Part shown: positions 8,057 through 16,587 of the stretch, one piece after another
Position numbering within the stretch: the first letter of the stretch is position 1
Layout of the letters: each line of letters opens with the position of its first letter
From: an uncultured Burkholderiales bacterium
Lineage (GTDB): Bacteria; Pseudomonadota; Gammaproteobacteria; Burkholderiales; Burkholderiaceae_C
Length of the DNA stretch: 18,699 bases
Direction: 5' to 3'
NCBI GenBank assembly: GCA_903926695.1
Contig: CAIYKK010000630.1
Span: forward strand, 1-18,699
Made by a program: the position numbers and the translations under genes
Notes under the pieces: generated by a model
What the model was told of the DNA's origin: nothing
Database searches by the model: none
The model's input: the letters and a program-made list of their open reading frames with translations, nothing else

Positions 8057-8905
8057 CTAGCTGGCCGCCGACCAGACCTTCAACGCCTGGACGGTTTCGC
8101 GCACGTCATGCACACGCACAATGCGGGCGCCGCGCTCGACGGCGAGCAGGGCCGCAGCGACGCTGGGCAGCATGCGCTCGGCCATCGCCAGCGGCGCATC
8201 GTTTTCAGCGCACACCGCCGCCAGCGAGGACTTGCGCGACCACGCCGCCAGCAGCGGATAACCCGCCGCCAGAAACTCCCGCTGGCGCGCCAGCAGGGAA
8301 AAATTCTGCGCCACGGTTTTACCAAAGCCCACGCCGGTGTCGAGTACGATGCGCGCCTTGGCCACGCCAGCGGCCTGCAACGCATCGGCCGCCTGGGTCA
8401 AAAAGGAAAACACCTGTGGCACCACGTCGCCGTCCATAGGCTGGGCCTGCATGGTGGTCGGTTCGCGGTGCATGTGCATCAGGCACACACCGCAATTCGG
8501 GTACGCGGCCACGGCCTGCACGGCGCCGCTCTGGCGCAGCGCCCAGATGTCGTTGATGATGTCCGCGCCCAAGTCGAGCACGGCCCGCATGACTTCTGGC
8601 TTGTAGGTGTCCACCGACACCGGAACGCCCAGCTTGACGGCTTCGCGCACCACCGGCAGCACCCGCGCCAGCTCTTGCGCCAGCGGCACCGGCGGCGCGC
8701 CGGGTCGGGTCGATTCGCCGCCGATGTCGAGCAAATCAGCGCCGTCCCGGATCAGCTGTTCGCAATGCGCCAGCGCGCCCGAAAAACCGCCACCCGGCGC
8801 AAAATGCCGCCCGCCGTCCGAAAACGAGTCCGGCGTGACATTGACGATGCCCATCACGCGGGGCCGGGAAATATTTATCTGAAAACGTGCGGTTTGCCAG
8901 ATCAC
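8057..8905 (-). CDS. folP: Dihydropteroate synthase
   Basis: FolP condenses 6-hydroxymethyl-dihydropterin pyrophosphate with p-aminobenzoate to form dihydropteroate, and is the target of sulfonamides. The 282-residue protein has the signatures VNVTPDSFSDGG at 21–32 and DIGGESTRPG at 61–70, the pterin-site DTGVGFGKT, and a C-terminal SRKS that should hold the conserved Arg/Lys pair. The start is GTG at 8905, with AAAGG 7 nt upstream. It lies only about 20 nt below the U-tract of the ftsH terminator, so expression probably depends on read-through or on a promoter inside ftsH. Confidence 0.97.
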   Translation of the reverse strand: MIWQTARFQINISRPRVMGIVNVTPDSFSDGGRHFAPGGGFSGALAHCEQLIRDGADLLDIGGESTRPGAPPVPLAQELARVLPVVREAVKLGVPVSVDTYKPEVMRAVLDLGADIINDIWALRQSGAVQAVAAYPNCGVCLMHMHREPTTMQAQPMDGDVVPQVFSFLTQAADALQAAGVAKARIVLDTGVGFGKTVAQNFSLLARQREFLAAGYPLLAAWSRKSSLAAVCAENDAPLAMAERMLPSVAAALLAVERGARIVRVHDVRETVQALKVWSAAS

Positions 8906-8924
8906 AAAACGGCCTTTTTTCCAA

Positions 8925-8950
8925 TAAAAAACCGGGGACTGGCCCCGGTT
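8925..8950 (-). terminator. Terminator between ftsH and folP
   Basis: AACCGGGG (8930–8937) pairs perfectly with CCCCGGTT (8943–8950) around a 5-nt loop. Read on the minus strand, the hairpin is followed by a run of six T, giving a standard intrinsic terminator about 20 nt after the ftsH stop. It lies directly in front of folP, so it may act as a partial terminator that sets the ftsH to folP ratio. Confidence 0.85.
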
Positions 8951-8969
8951 GGATGTGTGAGCTGCTGTG

Positions 8970-10892
8970 TTAGCTGGCCGTTGGTGCTGGCGCTGTCACC
9001 ACGGCAGGGCTGCCGCCGCTGGGGCCGCCACCGCCGCCCACGGAAGAGTTGCGCGGCGTCCAGTCCTTGGGCGGACGCGGCTCGCGCCCGGCCATGATGT
9101 CATCCATCTGCTCAACATCAATGGTTTCCCATTCAAGCAGCGCCTTGGCCATCGCGTGCATCTTGTCCTGATTTTCTTCGATCAAGCCGCGCGCCAGGGC
9201 GTACTGCTGGTCAATGATGCGGCGCACTTCAACATCGACTTTTTGCAACGTCGATTCGCTCATGTGGTTGGTTTTGGTGACCGAGCGGCCCAAAAACACT
9301 TCGCCTTCGTTCTCGGCATACACCATAGGCCCGAGCGCTTCGGTCATGCCGTAGCGCGTCACCATGTCGCGGGCCAGCGCGGTGGCGCGCTCAAAGTCGT
9401 TGCTCGCGCCGGTGGTCATCTGGTGCATGAACACTTCTTCGGCAATGCGCCCGCCGAACAGCATGCTGATCTGGCTGAGCATGTACTCGCGGTCGTAGCT
9501 GTAGCGGTCTTGCGCAGGCAGGCTCATGGTCACGCCCAAAGCGCGGCCACGCGGAATGATGGTGACTTTATGTACCGGGTCGCACTTGGGCAGCATCTTG
9601 CCGATCAAGGCGTGGCCGGACTCGTGGTAGGCCGTGTTGCGGCGCTCTTCCTCGGGCATGACCATGCTTTTACGCTCTGGCCCCATGAGGATTTTGTCTT
9701 TGGCCTTTTCAAAGTCCTGCATCTCGACGACGCGGGCATTGCGGCGCGCCGCCATCAGTGCGGCTTCGTTGCACAAATTGGCCAGATCGGCGCCGGACAT
9801 GCCGGGCGTGCCACGGGCGATGATGCTGGCGTTCACATCCTGGCCCAGCGGCACCTTGCGCATATGCACATTCAAAATCTGCTCGCGGCCCCGGATATCG
9901 GGCAGCGTCACATACACCTGACGGTCAAAACGGCCGGGGCGCAACAGGGCTGCGTCCAGAATGTCGGGCCGGTTGGTGGCAGCCACCACAATCACGCCGA
10001 CGTTGGTTTCAAAGCCGTCCATCTCGACCAGCATCTGGTTCAGCGTCTGTTCGCGCTCGTCATTGCCGCCGCCGACACCGGCGCCACGCTGGCGACCCAC
10101 GGCGTCAATTTCGTCGATGAAAATGATGCAGGGCGCGTTTTTCTTGGCGTTGTCGAACATGTCACGGACGCGGGCCGCGCCCACGCCGACAAACATTTCC
10201 ACAAAATCGGAGCCGGAAATCGAGAAGAACGGCACCTTGGCTTCGCCCGCAATGCCTTTGGCCAGCAGGGTTTTACCCGTGCCCGGTGGGCCAACCAGCA
10301 ACAGGCCGCGCGGAATGCGCCCGCCCAGCTTCTGGAACTTGGCCGGGTCTTTCAGGAAATCGACAACTTCCTTGACTTCTTCCTTGGCCTCGTCGCAGCC
10401 GGCCACGTCGGCAAAGGTCACGGGGTTGGTCGATTCGTCCAGCATGCGCGCTTTGCTTTTGCCAAAGCTGAACGCGCCGCCCTTGCCGCCGCCCTGCATC
10501 TGGCGCATGAAATACACCCACACACCAATCAGGAGCAGCATCGGACCCCAGCTCACCAGCAGCGTCATCAGCAGCGAACCCTCTTCGCGCTGCTTGACAT
10601 CAAACTTCACGTCGTTGGCGATCAGGTCGCCGACCAGGCCACGGTCCAGGTAAGTGGCCGTGGTGCGGATTTTGCGGTCGTCGGTGGTGGTGGCGATGAT
10701 TTCCGTCCCGCCCTGACCTTCTGCGATGGTCGCACTCTTGATCCGCTTGCCGCGCACCTCCTCCAGAAACTCCGAATAACCGAGGTAGCTGGAACTGGTG
10801 CCGCCGTGCGTGTCAAATTGCTTGAAAACGGTAAACAGCACCATAGCGATGACCAGCCAGATTGCAATTTTCGAAAACCACTGATTATTCAA
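8970..10892 (-). CDS. ftsH: ATP-dependent zinc metalloprotease FtsH
   Basis: FtsH is a hexameric inner-membrane AAA+ protease that degrades unassembled membrane proteins and regulators such as LpxC and sigma-32 in E. coli. The 640-residue protein has two membrane segments (about 9–24 and 108–128) around a periplasmic domain. It then shows Walker A GPPGTGKT at 201–208, Walker B IIFIDE at 256–261, the second region of homology with TNRPD and RPGRFDR, and zinc motif HESGH at 423–427. The tail is Gly/Pro-rich. The start codon is TTG at 10892, with GGAG 6 nt upstream; translation begins NNQWFSKIA, the expected family N-terminus. It follows rlmE after 161 bp, the usual proteobacterial order. Confidence 0.98.
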   Translation of the reverse strand: MNNQWFSKIAIWLVIAMVLFTVFKQFDTHGGTSSSYLGYSEFLEEVRGKRIKSATIAEGQGGTEIIATTTDDRKIRTTATYLDRGLVGDLIANDVKFDVKQREEGSLLMTLLVSWGPMLLLIGVWVYFMRQMQGGGKGGAFSFGKSKARMLDESTNPVTFADVAGCDEAKEEVKEVVDFLKDPAKFQKLGGRIPRGLLLVGPPGTGKTLLAKGIAGEAKVPFFSISGSDFVEMFVGVGAARVRDMFDNAKKNAPCIIFIDEIDAVGRQRGAGVGGGNDEREQTLNQMLVEMDGFETNVGVIVVAATNRPDILDAALLRPGRFDRQVYVTLPDIRGREQILNVHMRKVPLGQDVNASIIARGTPGMSGADLANLCNEAALMAARRNARVVEMQDFEKAKDKILMGPERKSMVMPEEERRNTAYHESGHALIGKMLPKCDPVHKVTIIPRGRALGVTMSLPAQDRYSYDREYMLSQISMLFGGRIAEEVFMHQMTTGASNDFERATALARDMVTRYGMTEALGPMVYAENEGEVFLGRSVTKTNHMSESTLQKVDVEVRRIIDQQYALARGLIEENQDKMHAMAKALLEWETIDVEQMDDIMAGREPRPPKDWTPRNSSVGGGGGPSGGSPAVVTAPAPTAS

Positions 10893-11053
10893 GGACTACT
10901 CCGATAGGTAAAAACCCAAAGCCGATGGGATGGCACATGCGACTGATTTTAGGCGTTTCAAGAGCCAAGGCAGGGGCAACCGGGCAACCGCCATGAACTT
11001 GAAACGGATTTAAAGGCTGTTTCAGGGCCAAAAGCGCCTGATTACGCCCCAGA

Positions 11054-11785
11054 TTAAGGCTTTTTCAGCCCACGGCCAACCAAAAATGTTTCCGACGAAT
11101 TGGGCCGCGACGCCTTGGGCTTGAAGCGCTTGACCACTTTGAAGGAGGCTTGAAACAGCTTGACCAGATCATCATAGCCGCTGCCGTGAAAGAGCTTGAC
11201 CACCAAAGAGCCTTCGGGCTTCATGCGGTTTTGGGCAAATTCCACGGCCAGTTCCACCAGATGCGCAATGCGCGCCGCGTCCGCCGACTCGATGCCCGAG
11301 AGGTTGGGCGCCATGTCCGAAATCACCAGATCAACCTTGACCGGGCCTTTGTCAGACGCCAGCGCCTGCTCCAGTTTTTCCAGCACCTCGGCCTCGCGGA
11401 AGTCGCCCTGAATGAAGGTCACGCCCTCGATTGGCTCCATCGGCAGCATATCCAGCCCGATGATGTGGCCGTTGAGCGCACCAGCCGCCGCGCCGGTCGG
11501 CGAGAGCTTGCGCCGCACGTACTGGCTCCACGCGCCGGGCGTGCTGCCCAGATCGACCACCCAGTCGCCGGGCTTGATGAGACCCATGGTTTCGTCGATT
11601 TCCTTGAGCTTGTAAGCGGCGCGGGCGCGGTAGCCCTCGCGGCGCGCAAGCTTGACGTAGGGATCGTTGATGTGGTCGTGCAACCACGCTTTGTTAACTT
11701 TTTTACCTTTGGCATCGCCCTTGGCGACAACTTTGGGGGGCTGCTTGGGAAGCAGTTTGTGATCTGGCTTGGCATTTACTTTCAT
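11054..11785 (-). CDS. rlmE: 23S rRNA 2'-O-methyltransferase (U2552)
   Basis: RlmE (RrmJ/FtsJ) methylates the ribose of U2552 in 23S rRNA, a late step of 50S maturation. The 243-residue protein has the SAM motif [11 protein letters not shown] at 78–88 and a complete K-D-K-E tetrad at Lys59 (YKL), Asp157 (SDMAPN), Lys197 (VVKLFHG) and Glu232 (SSETFLV). A basic N-terminal tail of about 30 residues makes it longer than the E. coli enzyme (209 residues). The ATG at 11785 has only a weak ribosome site (AGGG at 4 nt). Its upstream DNA is a tnpB remnant ending about 26 bp away, so the promoter must lie within or beyond that remnant. Confidence 0.97.
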   Translation of the reverse strand: MKVNAKPDHKLLPKQPPKVVAKGDAKGKKVNKAWLHDHINDPYVKLARREGYRARAAYKLKEIDETMGLIKPGDWVVDLGSTPGAWSQYVRRKLSPTGAAAGALNGHIIGLDMLPMEPIEGVTFIQGDFREAEVLEKLEQALASDKGPVKVDLVISDMAPNLSGIESADAARIAHLVELAVEFAQNRMKPEGSLVVKLFHGSGYDDLVKLFQASFKVVKRFKPKASRPNSSETFLVGRGLKKP

Positions 11786-11811
11786 AGAGCCCTATTGTCC
11801 TCTTGCGGACT

Positions 11812-12217
11812 CCACGGTAACGAATCCAGCCCAGCTTGGGCAGAAGAATTCGACTGTTGGGCTGGTCAATCTTGAAGCCTTGCGGGAAGCGAAAACTCTC
11901 ACACTGACCTTTTTTCTTGAACTTCGGAAAGGCAGCGCGTTTTTCAAAGAAGTTTTTGTAGGCGCGCTCCAAGTCTTTCAAAACCTGCTGCAGTGCCTGC
12001 GATGGCGCTTCCTTGAGCCACTGAAATTCCTGCTTCCAGTCGGGGAGCTGATTGGCCAGCGTCACGTAGTTCATAAACTTTGTGCCCGCCGCGTGGCTGG
12101 CTGCAATGCCAGCGCCTTGTTGAACACGAAGCGGCAGACCCCGGCGAAGCGGCGCATGCCGCGCTGCTGTCCGCCGTTCGGCATGAGTTCGTATTTAAAG
12201 GCTTGGAGGCGCTGCAT
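11812..12217 (-). pseudogene. Truncated, frameshifted TnpB (IS200/IS605 OrfB) remnant
   Basis: Reading from ATG 12217, the frame gives MQRLQAFKYELMPNG and FAGVCRFVFNKALALQ, the N-terminal helix-turn-helix region of TnpB. It then shifts by one base near 12100, consistent with a lost nucleotide. In the next frame it continues as ASHAAGTKFMNYVTLANQL, KDLERAYKNFFEKRA, FPKFKKKG and LPKLGWIRYR. Homology stops near 11814, before the whole RuvC nuclease domain. TnpB is an RNA-guided nuclease carried by these elements; this copy cannot be active. The remaining frame runs open into the start of rlmE but has no family character there. Confidence 0.88.
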
Positions 12218-12290
12218 GGTGGTATTTTATGAAACAGTTTCGCTGATCGACGGCAGTACAGGACACCTGCGGCGTCCGCGCTCTGCATCA

Positions 12291-12315
12291 CCGCCCTGAA
12301 AGAGCGGGGCTTTCC
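12291..12315 (-). mobile_element. IS200/IS605-type terminal hairpin remnant
   Basis: On the minus strand, AAAGCCCCGCTCTTTCAGGG is a short stem-loop (7 pairs with one mismatch, 3-nt loop). It resembles the GCCCC...GGGGC hairpin found at the ends of IS605-group elements and at the 3' end of TnpB guide RNAs. It lies about 75 bp upstream of the tnpB remnant rather than downstream, so it may be an element end or the trace of a second copy. Confidence 0.4.
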
Positions 12316-12325
12316 GCACAAGATG

Positions 12326-12331
12326 GATAAT
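12326..12331 (+). promoter_or_regulatory. Candidate -10 box of yhbY (possible leaderless start)
   Basis: GATAAT ends 5 bp before the yhbY ATG and matches TATAAT at five of six positions. No convincing -35 box or Shine-Dalgarno is visible. If it is used, transcription would begin at about the start codon. Confidence 0.35.
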
Positions 12332-12336
12332 TGGGC

Positions 12337-12813
12337 ATGGCTCAAATACAACTTACCCCTGCCCAGCGCAAAGATCAACGCGCCGAAGCGCACCACCTCA
12401 ACCCGGTCGTGATGATCGGCTCCGACGGCCTGACCGTCGCCGTCAAGAAAGAAATCGACGCCGCGCTCAACGCCCACGGCCTGATCAAAGTGCGCGTTCA
12501 GTCCGATGACCGCATCGGGCGCGAAGCGATTTTCCAGACCCTGGCGAACGAGCTCGACGCCGCGCCCATCCAGCACATCGGCAAGCTGCTGGTGCTGTGG
12601 CGCCCGATTCCCGAAAAGGAAAAGAAAGTCAGCGAAGACCGCATGGCCGGCCCACGCGACATCAAGGTGCTGAAAAACAGCTCGCGCTACGGCCAGCGCC
12701 CCGAAGTCAAAATGCTGCGCGTGCTGGGCAACCAGCGCCTCACGCCCGGCGGCAGCGTCAAGCGCGCCAAACCGCCCAAACAGCGCAGCATCAAAAAGCG
12801 TTCACAGGACTGA
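12337..12813 (+). CDS. yhbY: YhbY/CRM-domain RNA-binding protein
   Basis: This 158-residue protein carries a CRS1-YhbY domain in its first ~95 residues: LTPAQRKDQRAEAHHLNPVV, then IGSDGLTVAVKKEIDAALN and HGLIKVRV, ending KLLVLWRP. E. coli YhbY is about 97 residues and associates with pre-50S particles. Here a basic, probably flexible tail of about 60 residues rich in Lys, Arg and Pro is added, which could bind rRNA. ATG at 12337 is preferred over TTG at 12331 because the family start falls here. Its position beside rlmE, facing the other way, matches the common clustering of these two ribosome-assembly genes. Confidence 0.93.
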   Translation: MAQIQLTPAQRKDQRAEAHHLNPVVMIGSDGLTVAVKKEIDAALNAHGLIKVRVQSDDRIGREAIFQTLANELDAAPIQHIGKLLVLWRPIPEKEKKVSEDRMAGPRDIKVLKNSSRYGQRPEVKMLRVLGNQRLTPGGSVKRAKPPKQRSIKKRSQD

Positions 12814-12833
12814 AAGCCCCCAGCTGATATGCC

Positions 12834-12855
12834 TTGACGCATTGACGCATTGACG
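12834..12855 (+). repeat. Short tandem repeat TTGACGCA, 2.75 copies
   Basis: TTGACGCA at 12834–12841 and 12842–12849, with a partial copy TTGACG at 12850–12855. It directly precedes and touches the terminator stem after yhbY. Confidence 0.8.
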
Positions 12856-12890
12856 AAAAACCGGCCTTTTGAGGCCGGTTTTTCGTTTTT
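12853..12890. terminator. Bidirectional terminator after yhbY
   Basis: A perfect 14-bp stem (12853–12866 with 12873–12886) closes a 6-nt TTTTGA loop. The outer part of the stem is A-rich on one side and T-rich on the other, and TTTT follows. It ends yhbY transcription about 40 nt past the stop and insulates prlC. Confidence 0.9.
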
Positions 12891-12950
12891 TGGCCCGTAC
12901 ACTGTCAGCCCGGTCTTTAGATTTACCTCCTTTGCCCACAGCTAGCCGCC

Positions 12951-14990
12951 ATGACCAATCCACTCCTTGACTTTTCCGACCTCCCACTGTTTGACCGCAT
13001 CACGCCCGAGCATGTCAGCCCGGCGCTGGATGAACTGCTGGCCAAGGCCGAGGCCGCGCTAGAGCAGGTCACGGCGCCCGAATTTCCCGCCACCTGGACG
13101 GACATTGCCAAGGTGCTGGACGTGGCCACCGAACGACTGGGCCGCGCCTGGGGCGCCGTCAGCCACCTCAACAGCGTGGCGGACACGCCCGAGCTGCGCG
13201 CCGCCTACAACGCTGCCCTGCCCCGCGTCACCGAATTCTCCACGCGCCTCGGTGCCGACGAGCGCCTCTACGCCAAATACAAAGCCATCGACAGCGCCAC
13301 ACTGAATACCGAGCAGCTGCAGGCGCACAAAAATGCCATCCGCAATTTTGTGCTGTCAGGCGCAGAACTCAGCGGCCCGGCCAAAGAGCGCTTTGCCCAA
13401 ATCCAGGAGCGCCAAGCCGAGCTGAGCCAGAAATTCAGCGAAAACGCCCTCGACGCCACCGACGCCTTTGCCTACTACGCCAGCGAAGAAGAAATCGCCG
13501 GAATCCCGCAAGACGTGCTGCAAACCGCCAAAGCCCAGGCCGAAGCCGAAGGCAAATCCGGCTACCGCTTCAGCCTGAAAATGCCCAGCTACCTGCCCGT
13601 GATGCAGTTCGCCCACAGCAGCGCCCTGCGCGAAAAGCTCTACCGCGCCTACACCACCCGCGCCAGCGACCAGGCGCCGGTGGAATTTTCCAAGTTCGAC
13701 AACAGCGCCGTGATGCGCGAAATCCTGTCCCTGCGGCTGGAAGAATCGAAATTACTGGGTTACCAAAACTTCGGCGAAGTCTCCGTCGTGCCCAAAATGG
13801 CCGAATCGCCCGAAGAAGTCGTGACCTTTCTGCGCGACCTGGCACGCCGCGCCCGGCCTTATGCCGAAAAAGACGTGGCCGACCTGCGGACCTTCGCCGC
13901 CGAATCGCTGGGCCAATCCGACCCGCAACCTTGGGACTACGCCTATATCGGCGAAAAACTCAAAGAAGCGCGTTACGCCTTCAGCGAGCAGGAAGTCAAA
14001 CAATATTTCACCGCGCCCAAGGTGCTCGCTGGCCTGTTCAAGATTGTGGAGTCGCTGTTTGAAGTGGCCATCCGCGAAGACTCGGCCCCGGTGTGGAAAC
14101 CCGGCGTGGCCTTTTACCGCATCGAGCGGGATGGCGCGCTGCTAGGCCAGTTTTACCTCGACCAGCCCGCCCGCACCGGCAAGCGCGGCGGCGCCTGGAT
14201 GGACGACGTGCGCGCCCGCTGGCTGCGCCCCGACACCGGTCTGCTGCAAACGCCCGTGGCGCATTTGGTGTGCAACTTTGCCGAAGGGGCGGGCGATAAA
14301 CCCGCCCTGCTCACGCACGATGACGTGACCACGCTGTTTCACGAGTTCGGCCACGGCCTGCACCACCTGCTGACGCAGGTCAACGAGCACGACGTGTCCG
14401 GCATCAGCGGCGTCGAGTGGGATGCAGTGGAATTGCCCAGCCAGTTCATGGAAAACTTCTGCTGGGAGTGGGATGTGCTCAGGCACATGACCGCCCACGT
14501 TGACACCGGCGAGCCGCTGCCACGCGAACTGTTCGACAAGATGACGGCGGCCAAAAACTTCCAGAGCGGCCTGCAGACGCTGCGCCAGGTGGAGTTTTCG
14601 CTGTTCGACATGCTGCTGCACACCTCGCACAACCCCGACGAAGATTTGATGGGTTTGCTGAACGAAGTGCGCCGCGAAGTGGCCGTGATCGCCGCCCCGG
14701 CCTACAGCCGCACGCCGCACACGTTCAGCCATATTTTTTCCGGCGGTTACGCGGCGGGCTATTACAGCTACAAATGGGCCGAAGTGCTGTCCGCCGACGC
14801 CTACGCCGCTTTTGAAGAAACCGCCGCCGCTGCGGGCGATGCGCCCGCCTCAAACGCGGACACCGGGCGCAAATACCGCCAGGCCATTCTCGAAGCGGGC
14901 GGCAGCCGCCCGGCGATGGAGTCGTTCAAAGCGTTTCGGGGCCGCGAGCCTTCGCTTGATGCGCTGCTGCGCCATCAGGGCATGGCTTGA
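12951..14990 (+). CDS. prlC: Oligopeptidase A (M3 family zinc metallopeptidase)
   Basis: PrlC is a cytoplasmic thimet-like oligopeptidase that trims short peptides, including cleaved signal peptides. The 679-residue length matches E. coli PrlC (680). The zinc site HEFGH is at residues 464–468, with the third ligand Glu494 in the VELPSQ stretch. The downstream substrate-binding tyrosines lie in FSGGYAAGYYSYKWAEV. The N-terminal two thirds is the helical M3 lid domain. ATG at 12951 is the family start, but no good Shine-Dalgarno precedes it. The gene is separated from yhbY by a strong terminator, so it should have its own promoter in 12887–12950; none is obvious. Confidence 0.97.
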   Translation: MTNPLLDFSDLPLFDRITPEHVSPALDELLAKAEAALEQVTAPEFPATWTDIAKVLDVATERLGRAWGAVSHLNSVADTPELRAAYNAALPRVTEFSTRLGADERLYAKYKAIDSATLNTEQLQAHKNAIRNFVLSGAELSGPAKERFAQIQERQAELSQKFSENALDATDAFAYYASEEEIAGIPQDVLQTAKAQAEAEGKSGYRFSLKMPSYLPVMQFAHSSALREKLYRAYTTRASDQAPVEFSKFDNSAVMREILSLRLEESKLLGYQNFGEVSVVPKMAESPEEVVTFLRDLARRARPYAEKDVADLRTFAAESLGQSDPQPWDYAYIGEKLKEARYAFSEQEVKQYFTAPKVLAGLFKIVESLFEVAIREDSAPVWKPGVAFYRIERDGALLGQFYLDQPARTGKRGGAWMDDVRARWLRPDTGLLQTPVAHLVCNFAEGAGDKPALLTHDDVTTLFHEFGHGLHHLLTQVNEHDVSGISGVEWDAVELPSQFMENFCWEWDVLRHMTAHVDTGEPLPRELFDKMTAAKNFQSGLQTLRQVEFSLFDMLLHTSHNPDEDLMGLLNEVRREVAVIAAPAYSRTPHTFSHIFSGGYAAGYYSYKWAEVLSADAYAAFEETAAAAGDAPASNADTGRKYRQAILEAGGSRPAMESFKAFRGREPSLDALLRHQGMA

Positions 14991-15052
14991 GCCCTGCAAA
15001 TCCCCAACCACACGATTAACACCACCACCGACGCCACAAATAGGCCACCTCC

Positions 15053-15748
15053 ATGAACTCATTTCAAGTTGATTTTTTGGCGCCCAAAACCCTGCTCGCG
15101 CTGATCGCCTTGAGCGCCGGCCTCGCATCACCCCTGATTCAGGCTCAGCAGGTTTACCGCATCACCGGGCCGGACGGCAAGGTCACTTTTTCCGACCAGC
15201 CGCCCCCAAGCGGCAGCAATGCCAAGGTCAAAGAAATCACCTTAACCGCCTCGACCAACGCACGCCTGGCCAGCCTGCCCCTGAAGCTGCGGCAGGTGGC
15301 CCAGAAATACCCGGTCATTCTGTACACCAGCGAGAATTGCCAGCCTTGCGGCCAAGGCCGCGCAATGCTGAGCCGCCGGGGCATTCCCTTCCACGAAAAA
15401 ACCGTGACCACCGCGCAAGACAGCGAGGCACTTGAGCGCCTGGGCGGCGAAACCACGCTGCCTTTCCTGACAATTGGCAGCCAGCACATCAAGGGTTTTT
15501 CCGAGACGGAATGGGTGCAGTACCTCAACGCCGCTGGCTACCCGGCCACGTCCACCCTGCCACCGAGTTACCGCCAGCCGATGCCCATGCCGCTGGCCGA
15601 ATCGGCGAGTGCGGCAGCGGCAGCGGCAGCGCCAACGCCAGCCGCCGCCGCGTCGGATGCGGTCCCGAGGCGGCTCAAACCCGTCCCGGCGCCCACCACG
15701 GTCACGCCGCCCGTGACGGGCCAAAATCCGGCAGGCATCAAGTTCTAA
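15053..15748 (+). CDS. Exported DUF4124 and glutaredoxin-like domain protein
   Basis: This 231-residue protein has a signal peptide (about 1–32, ending LIQAQQ), followed by a DUF4124-type segment VYRITGPDGKVTFSDQPP. A thioredoxin-fold glutaredoxin-like domain comes next, with CQPC at 96–99, a cis-Pro TLPF at 135–138 and KGFSETEW at 147–154. The last 70 residues are Ala/Pro-rich and low in complexity. It probably acts in periplasmic thiol-disulfide exchange, but the partner is unknown. It lies 62 nt after prlC and converges on rpiA with 19 nt between the stops. The ribosome site is poor, and co-transcription with prlC is possible. Confidence 0.88.
   Translation: MNSFQVDFLAPKTLLALIALSAGLASPLIQAQQVYRITGPDGKVTFSDQPPPSGSNAKVKEITLTASTNARLASLPLKLRQVAQKYPVILYTSENCQPCGQGRAMLSRRGIPFHEKTVTTAQDSEALERLGGETTLPFLTIGSQHIKGFSETEWVQYLNAAGYPATSTLPPSYRQPMPMPLAESASAAAAAAAPTPAAAASDAVPRRLKPVPAPTTVTPPVTGQNPAGIKF
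15611..15631 (+). repeat. Hexanucleotide repeat GCGGCA in the Ala-rich tail
   Basis: Three and a half perfect copies of GCGGCA encode alanines in the C-terminal linker of the exported glutaredoxin-like protein. Length changes in whole units would keep the frame. Confidence 0.75.
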
Positions 15749-15767
15749 AACTGATCCCGGCGCTGGC

Positions 15768-16439
15768 TTAAAACACCAGCGTCTTCACGCCCGTTTCGGT
15801 GCCCAGCAGGCAAACCTGGGCCTTCTGGAAAGCAAACACCCCCACCGTCACCACGCCCGGCCACTGGCTGACCTGCGTTTCAAACGCCAGCGGGTCTTCA
15901 ATTTTTAACCCCGTCACGTCCAGAATATGCTGGCCGTTGTCCGTCACCAGCGGCGCGCCGTCCTTTTGGCGCAGTGTGACCGTGCCGCCCAGCGCTTCAA
16001 ACTGGCGAGCAATGCGCTTGGCCGCCATCGGAATCACTTCCACCGGCAGCGGAAAAGCACCCAGCGCCTTGACCAATTTAGATTCATCCGCGATGCAGAC
16101 AAAGCGGCGCGACTGGGCCGCGACGATTTTTTCCCGCGTCAGCGCCGCGCCGCCGCCCTTGACCATGTTTCCGGCGTGGTCGATCTCGTCAGCACCGTCG
16201 ATATAGACGCCCAGCTCATCCACCTCGGTCGCGTCAAACACCTGGATGCCCAGCGCCTGCAGCCGGTCGGTCGAAGCGACGGAGCTGGACACCGCGCCCG
16301 CAATGCGGTGCTTGATGGTGCCTAGCGCGTCGATAAATTTGTTCACCGTCGAGCCGGTGCCGACGCCGACAATGCTGCCGTCTTCGACATAAGCCAGCGC
16401 GGCCTGGCCGACCAGGGTTTTGAGTTCGTCTTGGGTCAT
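15768..16439 (-). CDS. rpiA: Ribose-5-phosphate isomerase A
   Basis: RpiA interconverts ribose-5-phosphate and ribulose-5-phosphate in the non-oxidative pentose phosphate pathway. The 223-residue protein (E. coli 219) has the phosphate loop VGVGTGSTV and the active-site residues Asp81 and Asp84 in DGADE, Lys94 in KGGG and Glu103 in TREK, which align without shift to the E. coli numbering. ATG at 16439 fits the family start [11 protein letters not shown]; the frame extends upstream to 16511, but that part looks non-coding. It is transcribed divergently from pyrD, with 148 bp between the starts. Confidence 0.97.
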   Translation of the reverse strand: MTQDELKTLVGQAALAYVEDGSIVGVGTGSTVNKFIDALGTIKHRIAGAVSSSVASTDRLQALGIQVFDATEVDELGVYIDGADEIDHAGNMVKGGGAALTREKIVAAQSRRFVCIADESKLVKALGAFPLPVEVIPMAAKRIARQFEALGGTVTLRQKDGAPLVTDNGQHILDVTGLKIEDPLAFETQVSQWPGVVTVGVFAFQKAQVCLLGTETGVKTLVF

Positions 16440-16587
16440 GGGAGTTTTCTCGAAAGGTTGAGGGGTGAAGGCGCGCAAGTTGCGCTGCGACTGGCCCGGT
16501 TTTTGCGACAATCCGGCTCACGTCTTGCCGGGCGCTGCCGCCCGCAAAATCCAGCGCAAACTTGCGTCAATCCAGCCGAATTATCCA

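Noticed and set aside
8967..10907. A long open frame on the plus strand opposite ftsH
   Set aside because: It mirrors ftsH codon bias in a GC-rich gene, has His/Ala-rich nonsense composition and no family motif.
11000..11024. Inverted repeat TGAAAC/GTTTCA between rlmE and ftsH as terminator
   Set aside because: Only six pairs with a 13-nt loop and no T-tract; rlmE and ftsH are often co-transcribed.
11703..11811. Continuation of the tnpB frame into rlmE
   Set aside because: It loses all TnpB character after GWIRYR and reads rlmE out of frame.
16507..16512. GACAAT as the pyrD -10 box
   Set aside because: No acceptable -35 is found at 15–19 bp spacing.
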